15,529 nt of DNA from Clostridium sp. Its GTDB lineage: Bacteria; Bacillota_A; Clostridia; Lachnospirales; Lachnospiraceae. Positions 1-6,274 of the stretch are shown piece after piece. The DNA lies in the NCBI GenBank assembly GCA_023666975.1, contig JAMPAW010000072.1:1-15529 (forward strand), written 5' to 3'. Numbering within the stretch: the stretch's first letter is position 1; the number at the start of each line of letters is the position of its first letter. Below the pieces are notes generated by a model. That model was given only the letters and a program-made list of their open reading frames with translations. It made no database searches and was not told the origin of the DNA. The position numbers and the translations under genes are program-made.

Positions 1-2
1 AG

Positions 3-2375
3 ATAGACAAAACCGATATTCTGGAGCTGTATCTCAACGCCATCTATCTGGGTGAGGGTGCCAACGGAATCCAGACAGCTTCAGAGACCTATTTCGGCAA
101 AGAAAACCTCAACGAATTAACGCTGTCCGAATGTGCGGTTATTGCCGCCATAACACAGAGTCCTACGGAATACGACCCTGTTCTTTTTCCGGAGAATAAC
201 CAAAAGCGCAAAAACATCGTTCTCCAGAAAATGCTGGAGCAGCAAATGATTACGCAGAGTGAATATGATAAGGCAATGACCGACGATGTATATGCCAGAA
301 TCTCCCTGAACAAAAATGATGATGATAAAACGGCCAAAACATATAATTCGTACTATATTGACACGGTAATTAATACGCTGACCAATCAGTTGGTAGAAGA
401 ATTGCATTATACGGAAACACAGGCTTATAATGCCATTTATTCCGGCGGGCTCAGCATTTACATTAATCAGGACAAACAAATCCAGCAAATCTGCGACGAC
501 CAGATTAATAATCCGGACAACTATCCGGCCGGAACCAGCGTAGCGCTCAATTATGCGCTGACCCTGACCGACCCCAAAAATGGTGATTTGCACAATTACT
601 CCAGCAACCATCTGCTGGCATATTATCAGGAAAAGACACAGAATCCCAAATATAATCTGATTTATTCCAGTGAAGATACCGCCAGGGCTGCGGCGGACGA
701 ATACAAAATACACGTTATGGAAGAAACCGGCTATCAGGAATTAGCAGAGTCATTTTCCACAACAATCCAGCCACAGGCATCTTTCGTTATCATGGACCAG
801 TCAACCGGTTACGTCAAAGCAGTCTGCGGTGGACGCGGAGACAAAAACGGCAACCTAACCCTCAACCGGGCTACCGATTCCAAACGTCAGCCCGGCTCCA
901 CCTTTAAGGTGCTGGCCGCTTATGTACCGGCACTGGATACCTCCGGTATGACACTGGCTACCAGCTATATGGACGAGCCGACGGACTACAGCAACGGCAC
1001 ACCGATCAAAAACTGGTACAGCGGCTACCGCGGCCAGCAGACTATTCGGACAGCCATTAAGGATTCGATGAATATCATTACCGTAAAATGTTTTCAGGAC
1101 GTTACCCCACAGGTAGGATATGATTATCTGTGCAATATGGGAATCTCTACATTGAAGAACGGTGAGACATCCGTCAACGGTATCGCCGAAAATGATATTA
1201 ACGAATCGATGTGTCTGGGTGGACTGACGGAGGGTGTGACCAACTTAGAGCTGACCGGTGCCTATGCCTCCATCGCAAACTCCGGAACTTATGTAGAACC
1301 TACCTTTTACACAAAAGTGCTGGACCACGACGGCAATGTATTAATCGACAACACACCGGAAACCAAACAGGTAATGAAGGAAACTACTGCATGGCTTATC
1401 AATAGTGCAATGCAGGATGTCGTTACCTCCGGCACCGGAACCACTGCCCGGCTCACCAGCGGCATGGTCGTTGCCGGCAAAACAGGAACCACCTCCAGCA
1501 ACTATGATTACTGGTTCTGCGGATCTACACCATACTATACTGCAGGAATCTGGATGGGATATGACTCCAACACGGATTTCTCGAATAATAATTTCCACAA
1601 AGTCATCTGGCGCAAAATCATGGACGAAATCGTCGCTGCCGAGGGACAGGACACATCTGCCAGCTTTGAAAAACCAAGCAATATTGTCACGGCTCAGGTC
1701 TGCTCCACCTCCGGAATGCTGCCGGCAAAGGGACAATGCTCCACCACCATTACCGAATACTTTGAAAAGGACAGTGTACCGACTAAGACCTGCGAGCTTC
1801 ACCAGACGGTGGAAATCTGCGACAAGAGCCATTACAAGGCCACGGAATATTGTCCTAAGACGACCAAATACCATTATACGGTCGACGACGACGGTGAAAT
1901 CACTTTAACCGATGCCGACTTTGACCTGCCGAATGACTTTACCGAAACCAACTGCCCTCTCCATACTGAGGAAACATTGAAAGATGACGAGGAGGAAGAC
2001 GACTCTGAAAATACCGAAGGCACCTATACGATATCCACAATCGTTGACGGTGAAGGGGTTATATCCGGGCCGACCAGTGCCAGAGCCGGTGAATCTGTCA
2101 CTTTAACGTTCACTGCCAATGCCGGATATGTATTGTCAAATGTCACCGTGGACGGAATTGCACAGGGTGCCATTGCCTCTTATACCTTTGAAAATATTAA
2201 CAGCAATCACTCGGTTGTCGCTACCTTTGTGGCTGTTGAGGAAAACCCCACCCCGCCGCCAAGCAACGACACCCAAAATCAGGACGGCAGTAATAACGCA
2301 GATTCCGGCAGGCTGAAGCAAATTCTGGCCCGGCTTACCCTGCAGGCTTTCTCTTTCCTTATACACAAAATATAA
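3..2375 (+). CDS. Class A penicillin-binding protein (PBP1A-type), 5' end missing
   Basis: Bifunctional peptidoglycan glycosyltransferase/transpeptidase, cut by the left window edge; the frame is open from base 3, so an ATG at 231 is internal. The first ~75 residues are the end of the GT51 glycosyltransferase domain (ILELYLNAIYLGEGANGIQ, then TYFGK and the SPTEYDP segment). The transpeptidase domain has all three motifs: STFK (nucleophile Ser codon at 897), SMN (1065) and KTGT (1479). A cysteine-rich tail (C..GQC, TCELH, EICDKSHY, ATEYC, NCPLH) follows, as in clostridial PBP1A proteins. Then come an acidic linker and a ~70-residue module (about 2019-2235) resembling the divergent InlB B-repeat, with a Pro/Asn/Gln stretch after it. 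The last ~20 residues (SGRLKQILARLTLQ...) are atypical and end just before an intergenic repeat. It should act outside the membrane. Family call is secure; the role of the repeat is unknown. Confidence 0.95.
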   Translation: MDKTDILELYLNAIYLGEGANGIQTASETYFGKENLNELTLSECAVIAAITQSPTEYDPVLFPENNQKRKNIVLQKMLEQQMITQSEYDKAMTDDVYARISLNKNDDDKTAKTYNSYYIDTVINTLTNQLVEELHYTETQAYNAIYSGGLSIYINQDKQIQQICDDQINNPDNYPAGTSVALNYALTLTDPKNGDLHNYSSNHLLAYYQEKTQNPKYNLIYSSEDTARAAADEYKIHVMEETGYQELAESFSTTIQPQASFVIMDQSTGYVKAVCGGRGDKNGNLTLNRATDSKRQPGSTFKVLAAYVPALDTSGMTLATSYMDEPTDYSNGTPIKNWYSGYRGQQTIRTAIKDSMNIITVKCFQDVTPQVGYDYLCNMGISTLKNGETSVNGIAENDINESMCLGGLTEGVTNLELTGAYASIANSGTYVEPTFYTKVLDHDGNVLIDNTPETKQVMKETTAWLINSAMQDVVTSGTGTTARLTSGMVVAGKTGTTSSNYDYWFCGSTPYYTAGIWMGYDSNTDFSNNNFHKVIWRKIMDEIVAAEGQDTSASFEKPSNIVTAQVCSTSGMLPAKGQCSTTITEYFEKDSVPTKTCELHQTVEICDKSHYKATEYCPKTTKYHYTVDDDGEITLTDADFDLPNDFTETNCPLHTEETLKDDEEEDDSENTEGTYTISTIVDGEGVISGPTSARAGESVTLTFTANAGYVLSNVTVDGIAQGAIASYTFENINSNHSVVATFVAVEENPTPPPSNDTQNQDGSNNADSGRLKQILARLTLQAFSFLIHKI

Positions 2376-2376
2376 A

Positions 2377-2505
2377 GTCAATAACCCCGCTACAAGCAAC
2401 GGAGCATAGAGTTTGAAGCACTGCAAGCAGCGGGGTATTGACCCTCGCAGCATTCGCCAAATGCTCGTGCAAGCAAGGCACTTGGCTTATTGCTCACGGG
2501 AATAA
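2377..2505. repeat. Probable interspersed intergenic repeat
   Basis: The element starts one base after the PBP stop codon. Its left part is an inverted repeat: GTCAATAACCCCGCT (2377-2391) against AGCGGGGTATTGAC (2429-2442), complementary apart from one bulged base. The right part can fold further, for example GCCAA.TGC with GCA.TTGGC at about 2456-2486. The reverse strand encodes a string beginning MLRGSIPRCLQCFKLYAP; from memory, near-identical short 'hypothetical proteins' are scattered through Lachnospiraceae genomes, which is typical of a multicopy non-coding element. Only one copy lies in this window, so repetitiveness is inferred and the right boundary is approximate. Confidence 0.5.
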
Positions 2506-2512
2506 ACACATG

Positions 2513-2554
2513 AAAATCTGCCGTATAGTATATCCTACCTACGGCAGATTTTTT
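2513..2554. terminator. Bidirectional intrinsic terminator between convergent genes
   Basis: AAATCTGCCGTA (2514-2525) is perfectly complementary to TACGGCAGATTT (2540-2551), with a 14-base loop, and runs into a T-tract on the + strand and a matching one on the - strand. It serves the PBP gene from the left and spoVAE from the right. Confidence 0.85.
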
Positions 2555-2584
2555 GTGGATATATATCCTGTTAGCGATGCACTA

Positions 2585-2941
2585 TTACTTTGTCATTTTC
2601 GGCTGGAAAATTAAAGAAGCCACATAAGCAAAAATCAACGCTGCCGAAGTTCCTACCGCCGCCATTTTAAACCCGCCGCGGAATAACCCGATAAATCCGT
2701 CACTGTCAATGGCCTCCTTTACTCCTTTCCAAAGATTATATCCAAAACCGGTCAGCGGTACAGAAGCGCCACTTCCCGCAAAATCCAAAAACGGCTCATA
2801 AATCTGCAATGCGCCCAGAATTGCTCCGGTACATACGAGAATAACCATAATCCGTCCCGGCATTAATTTTGTTTTCTCCATTAGAATCTGCGCTGCTACG
2901 CAGATTAATCCGCCTATGATAAATGCCTTAATATAATCCAT
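2585..2941 (-). CDS. spoVAE: Stage V sporulation protein AE
   Basis: 118 residues, the normal length for SpoVAE (SpoVAEb type). It is a small polytopic inner-spore-membrane protein: hydrophobic segments lie at about 5-20, 31-50 and 92-112, with the family-typical stretch PFLDFAGSGASVPLTGFGY and the C-terminal FKMAAVGTSAALIF. It belongs to the SpoVA apparatus that takes up Ca-dipicolinate into the forespore and releases it in germination. The start is supported by AAAGGAG five bases upstream of the ATG. It follows spoVAD by 10 bp and must share its transcript; the terminator at 2513-2554 ends it. Confidence 0.95.
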   Translation of the reverse strand: MDYIKAFIIGGLICVAAQILMEKTKLMPGRIMVILVCTGAILGALQIYEPFLDFAGSGASVPLTGFGYNLWKGVKEAIDSDGFIGLFRGGFKMAAVGTSAALIFAYVASLIFQPKMTK

Positions 2942-2951
2942 ATTTTCTCCT

Positions 2952-3977
2952 TTACATTTCTTTTCTTTTTTCTATCACCACGGCATGAGCAATTCCCGGA
3001 ACGGACTGTCCTTCATTAAAACTTACCGTAGATAACAGCGCACCGGTCGGAACAAATAAAATCCGCTCTATTTCTCCCTGCCTGATATCATTTAACAGCT
3101 TTCCGGCCAGCGTGACCGCCGAACACCCACATCCGGACCCCCCGGCATGTGTGTCCTGCTCCGGGTCATCAAAAATTTCCATACCGCAATCCATATGCAC
3201 TTTGCTAATATCGTATCCCTGATCCTTCATAAGTTTACATAATATTTCATGTCCAACTATTCCCAAATCACCCGTTACAATGTAATCAAAATAATCCGGC
3301 TGCCGGTCAAAATCCTTTAAATGCTGGTAAATCACATCTGCTGCTGCCGGTGCCATACAAGCCCCCATATTCAGGGAATCCTTTACACCGTAATCCACTA
3401 CCTTACCTGTCGTAATACCGGAAATCTGTATATCACCGTAATCCTTGGACAACACAAATGCCCCGCAGCCCGTCACGGTCCATGTCGAAGACATTGGTCT
3501 CTGATTCCCATACTCCAGTGGAAAACGAAACTGTTTTTCCGCCCCGCCAAAATGGCTGGACGCAACTGCCAAAACTGTATCTGCATATCCCGCATGGACC
3601 GTCATGGACCCAAGTGCCAGAGCCTCTCCCATTGTAGAGCAGGCACCATACAACCCGAACAGCGGAATATCAAATTCCATCAGCCCAAACGTCGTTGCAA
3701 TAAGCTGCCCCAGCAAATCTCCTGCAAATAAATAACGGACATCATCCGCTTTAAGTTTGGCTTTTCTAAGTGCCAGCAACGAGGTCTGCCTCATCATTTC
3801 ACTCTCGCCCTCTTCCCATGAGTCTTTTCCAAAGGTAGGGTCTTCAACAATTTCATCAAACGTATCCCTAAGCGGTCCTTCTCCCTCCTTAGGACCCACA
3901 ATACTCGCTGCAGACATAATATATACCGGTTTGTCAAAGTTCAGGCTCTGCTTTCCCACCTGTAATTCTGCTGCCAT
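2952..3977 (-). CDS. spoVAD: Stage V sporulation protein AD (dipicolinate-binding, thiolase fold)
   Basis: 341 residues, close to the ~338 of Bacillus SpoVAD. This soluble, membrane-associated SpoVA subunit has a thiolase-like fold and in Bacillus binds dipicolinic acid directly. Diagnostic segments are the N-terminal VYIMSAASIVGPKEGEGPL, the LYGACSTMGEAL loop with Cys113 at the thiolase nucleophile position, TWTVTGCGAFVL, DPEQDTHAGGSGCGCS and FVPTGALLS near the end. GAGGTGA lies close upstream of the ATG. The gene usually preceding it in clostridia, spoVAC, is absent: the 155 bp upstream hold a forespore-type promoter (4078-4107) and a terminator hairpin (4039-4068). Expression in the forespore is inferred from that promoter and from known sigmaG control of spoVA. 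Confidence 0.96.
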   Translation of the reverse strand: MAAELQVGKQSLNFDKPVYIMSAASIVGPKEGEGPLRDTFDEIVEDPTFGKDSWEEGESEMMRQTSLLALRKAKLKADDVRYLFAGDLLGQLIATTFGLMEFDIPLFGLYGACSTMGEALALGSMTVHAGYADTVLAVASSHFGGAEKQFRFPLEYGNQRPMSSTWTVTGCGAFVLSKDYGDIQISGITTGKVVDYGVKDSLNMGACMAPAAADVIYQHLKDFDRQPDYFDYIVTGDLGIVGHEILCKLMKDQGYDISKVHMDCGMEIFDDPEQDTHAGGSGCGCSAVTLAGKLLNDIRQGEIERILFVPTGALLSTVSFNEGQSVPGIAHAVVIEKRKEM

Positions 3978-4038
3978 CTTCCTTCACCTCAATTCCACTA
4001 TATTGATAACGGCCAGAGCAATTAAGCCCTGTACGCAC

Positions 4039-4068
4039 AAAAAAGGTGTCATCCTTCGATAACACCTT
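4039..4068 (-). terminator. Intrinsic terminator on the minus strand
   Basis: Read on the - strand, AAGGTGTTATC pairs with GATGACACCTT (11 bp, one U-G pair) around the tetraloop GAAG and runs straight into six T. It is well placed to end the CobL-like/lipoprotein unit. However, it lies downstream of the putative forespore promoter at 4078-4107, so it would also stand in the path of spoVAD transcription. Confidence 0.8.
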
Positions 4069-4077
4069 CCTCTTATC

Positions 4078-4107
4078 CAGTATAACCGGTATGTAAACAT
4101 ATTATAC
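4078..4107 (-). promoter_or_regulatory. Putative forespore (sigmaF/sigmaG-type) promoter for spoVAD-spoVAE
   Basis: On the - strand, GTATA (4103-4107) is separated by 15 bp from GGTTATACTG (4078-4087). The second element fits the sigmaF -10 pattern GGnnAnAnTR, and the first fits the GYWTA -35. SigmaF and sigmaG overlap in recognition, and spoVA operons are forespore-expressed in Bacillus. Assignment rests on the match and the context only. Confidence 0.55.
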
Positions 4108-4132
4108 GCAAAATCCGTCTGCCATATAAAGG

Positions 4133-4339
4133 TTATTCTTCGCCAATACTGTCTGCATCCTGCTGCAGCTGATTTGTCTGCGTATTAATCTCGTCAACTA
4201 CATCCTCCGCTTTTTCCTTCTGTCCTAAAGCCTGCTCCTCCATCGTCTTGACCCGCTCACCATTTCCACAGCCACACATCAAGCCCATCATCATCACCAG
4301 GCTAAAACACATTAGAAATTTTTTGATGTCCGTTTTCAT
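4133..4339 (-). CDS. Small putative lipoprotein with coiled-coil tail
   Basis: 68 residues, family not recognised. It has a basic N terminus (MKTDIKK), a Met-rich hydrophobic stretch, then MCGCGN. Cys24 is the likely lipidated residue, though M-C-G-C is a loose lipobox compared with the usual L-[AS]-[GA]-C. The remaining ~44 residues are charged and Gln-rich (EEQALGQKEKAEDVVDEIN, QLQQDADS) with helical heptad-like character, so a surface-tethered helix is likely. A strong GAGAGGAG site lies seven bases before the ATG and overlaps the end of the upstream CobL-like gene, whose stop is 15 bp away; the two are therefore one operon, closed by the terminator at 4039-4068. It could bind the spore or cell envelope, but nothing here shows that. 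Confidence 0.75.
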   Translation of the reverse strand: MKTDIKKFLMCFSLVMMMGLMCGCGNGERVKTMEEQALGQKEKAEDVVDEINTQTNQLQQDADSIGEE

Positions 4340-4354
4340 TATCTGTCTCCTCTC

Positions 4355-5266
4355 TTACCTCGCCTCTCCCGAAATCATCCACGGAGAAGGCTGCGCTACC
4401 ATTACGCTTCGCTTATCGCTCTTGGATATTGCAATCTGCAGTACCTCAGTTCCCTGAATATTATATTTATCAAAAATGTTCTTAATGCTGACTACCATAT
4501 CCAGTTCCAGCGTGTAAATGATAAACTGGCATTGCGGATTGACCTGCAGCAGCACCTTTATCTCCTCTTCCAGCCGTTCGGAGGCGACAATAAATGCCAG
4601 TCTCGGCTTTGGAACCTGTTTCATGTTTTCCGGCGTAACATTGGAAATAATTTCTATATTGTGTACGCCGAATTTGCTGACATTATCCTGCATTGAACGC
4701 ATATCCCTTGCGTCCGGTTCTACGGCGATAATCGTTCCCTCACTCGCCTCAATCGCCGCTTCAATGGCAATGCTCTCTCCGCTTACAATGCAGATCGTAT
4801 CTCCCACATCACATGAGAGCATATTCATAATGACTGCCCGTATCTCATGGCCGACATAATTGACGGACCCCCTTGAAAAGAACTCATTGCGGATTCCGTA
4901 CCGCGAAGCCTCCCTTGTATTCTCATTGATAATAAAAATCACCAGCGGCTCCGTTATTTTCTTGTCCATAAATTCCTTAACTTTACAGGTTTCTACATCA
5001 TTTCCTTCACTGACACCCCTGCCAATCCACATGTCATAGTCGCCGTATCCGCCCTCCCATAATTCATAGAACAAATCCGGCTGGCTCTCATCTGCAAAGA
5101 TCATCACACGTTTGTGCGTCTCAATGGTTGGGAGCACATTTTTCTTCTTACCACAGATATTCAGCATTTTTATTTTCTCCGGACTCACACTCATGCGGTC
5201 CGCAAAATTCCCCACCCATGCTAACATCTCACTATTGTTGTACACCTTTATTCCGCTTGACTCCAT
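4355..5266 (-). CDS. Degenerate CobL (CbiE/CbiT)-like protein, probably not an active methyltransferase
   Basis: 303 residues from the chosen ATG. The start at 5266 is preferred over an ATG at 5323 because GGGAGG (5273-5278) lies seven bases before it, while the upstream ATG has no ribosome site and falls too close to the promoter. Residues ~10-115 resemble the second half of CbiE (VMIFADESQPDLFYELWEGG, GDYDMWIGRG, EPLVIFIINEN). From ~125 on it follows CbiT (GIRNEFFSRG, GHEIRAVIMNML, SIAIEAA, GTIIAVEPDA, and the terminal PSPWMISG). The SAM-binding loop, normally D-x-G-x-G-x-G, reads ICIVSGES, and the usual FIGGSGG reads FIVASER. The first ~90 residues of CbiE are missing and no cobalamin genes are nearby. 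A pseudoenzyme or a repurposed binding protein is inferred; the relationship to CobL is my alignment by eye. Confidence 0.7.
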   Translation of the reverse strand: MESSGIKVYNNSEMLAWVGNFADRMSVSPEKIKMLNICGKKKNVLPTIETHKRVMIFADESQPDLFYELWEGGYGDYDMWIGRGVSEGNDVETCKVKEFMDKKITEPLVIFIINENTREASRYGIRNEFFSRGSVNYVGHEIRAVIMNMLSCDVGDTICIVSGESIAIEAAIEASEGTIIAVEPDARDMRSMQDNVSKFGVHNIEIISNVTPENMKQVPKPRLAFIVASERLEEEIKVLLQVNPQCQFIIYTLELDMVVSIKNIFDKYNIQGTEVLQIAISKSDKRSVMVAQPSPWMISGEAR

Positions 5267-5337
5267 AAGATACCTCCCATCATAATCAGTAAGCCTTCCA
5301 CACAAATCAAATATCCGGCTCATGATGTGCTAATTCT

Positions 5338-5366
5338 ATGATACCTTAGGTTCATTGGCTTTTCAA
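5338..5366 (-). promoter_or_regulatory. SigmaA-type promoter of the CobL-like/lipoprotein operon
   Basis: On the - strand, TTGAAA (5361-5366), a 17-bp spacer and TATCAT (5338-5343). Transcription would start near 5330, giving a leader of about 64 bases that contains the GGGAGG site. It lies just past the stop codon of the AraC-type gene, so this unit can be expressed independently of that gene. Confidence 0.65.
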
Positions 5367-5374
5367 GAATTATT

Positions 5375-6256
5375 TTACCAAATTTCTCTTTTCTTATCCA
5401 TTAACCGGAATTGCTGCGGGCTGACACCCATGACCTGTCGAAAGCTCTCCGAAAAATAACTACCCTCCGAAAAACCGACATCATATGCAATTTCCGTTAT
5501 CCGTCTATCCGTTTCTCTCAACAGCTTAATACTCCTCTCAATGCGGTAGTTCTTCACATACTGCATCGGCGTCATATTGACATAGCGGTCAAACAAGGAG
5601 GTACATTTTGTCTTGCCAATCCACCCAACTTCACATAGCTGCTTTATCGTCACCCGTTCTGTGTAGTGCTGGTGAATATAGGAAATCATCTCTTTTACCA
5701 GAGCGAGATCCCGGTTGACCCCATTATCCGTATCGGGATAGCAGACAATATTGCCGCTCAGGGTTTCCCAGATAGAATATATCAGCCTCATCACCCCTAA
5801 CTCTTCCGTATCAGCTCCCAACACCCCATATATCTCTTCAATGCTCTTCAATATTTTCTCCTGCCATGCCACACTACTGGAAAGCATGATGTGGGAAAGA
5901 CTGTCATTGCAGACAATTGGTGAAACAAATTTCTCTGCCACGCTGTTGGAAGCACACAGAATCGTCGGGTGAAAGATAAGGCAATACAGTATAACATCAC
6001 AGTGGTTGGAAACAATCAGATGAAGCTGACGGGAATTCACAAAAATGCCTTCCCCAGCTTTGATCTGAACGATTTTATCCTGCAGCTGATACCGTATGCT
6101 TCCCTCTATCACATAGATAAACTCTACCTCATCATGCCAATGTATCGAAATATCCAAAATTGCATCTGCATTGATGATATTTTTCCTGAATTGGACATGA
6201 AAATCCGGATTATCATAATGTAAACATTCTGAACGGTCGTTTCTGATGTCCGCCAT
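5375..6256 (-). CDS. AraC-family transcriptional regulator with N-terminal cupin domain
   Basis: 293 residues. Residues ~15-100 form a cupin-like sensory domain typical of AraC/RhaS-type regulators (ISIHWHDEVEFIYVIEGS, YQLQDKIVQIKAGEGIFVNSRQLH). Residues ~190-290 are the paired helix-turn-helix DNA-binding domain (VTIKQLCEVGWIGKTKCTSLF and the second, more conserved EIAYDVGFSEGSYFSESFR followed by GVSPQQFR). AGGAGAGG lies six bases before the ATG. It starts 18 bp after the acyltransferase stop on the same strand, so the two are probably cotranscribed and it may control that gene. The effector, likely a small sugar or metabolite, cannot be read from the sequence. No terminator is visible after its stop. 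Confidence 0.93.
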   Translation of the reverse strand: MADIRNDRSECLHYDNPDFHVQFRKNIINADAILDISIHWHDEVEFIYVIEGSIRYQLQDKIVQIKAGEGIFVNSRQLHLIVSNHCDVILYCLIFHPTILCASNSVAEKFVSPIVCNDSLSHIMLSSSVAWQEKILKSIEEIYGVLGADTEELGVMRLIYSIWETLSGNIVCYPDTDNGVNRDLALVKEMISYIHQHYTERVTIKQLCEVGWIGKTKCTSLFDRYVNMTPMQYVKNYRIERSIKLLRETDRRITEIAYDVGFSEGSYFSESFRQVMGVSPQQFRLMDKKREIW

Positions 6257-6274
6257 GCTAAGCCTCTCCTTTTC

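Noticed and set aside
117..1874. Long - strand frames (117-713 and 1341-1874) opposite the PBP gene
   Set aside because: They lie entirely within a well-supported + strand gene, show no recognisable domain, and have composition typical of antisense shadows.
2136..2453. 105-residue reading frame on the - strand starting MLRGSIPRCLQ
   Set aside because: It runs across the intergenic repeat and then antisense to the PBP coding region, with no ribosome site. It is best explained as a spurious frame of the repeat.
3984..4052. 22-residue hydrophobic frame (MTPFLCVQGLIALAVINIVELR) on the - strand, ending in the spoVAD ribosome site
   Set aside because: Its ATG and first codons form the right arm and T-tract of the terminator hairpin, and it has no convincing ribosome site of its own. 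It is more likely chance, although the end overlapping a ribosome site is suggestive.
5267..5323. ATG at 5323 as start of the CobL-like protein
   Set aside because: It lacks a Shine-Dalgarno and lies about seven bases from the predicted transcription start, while the ATG at 5266 has GGGAGG at good spacing.
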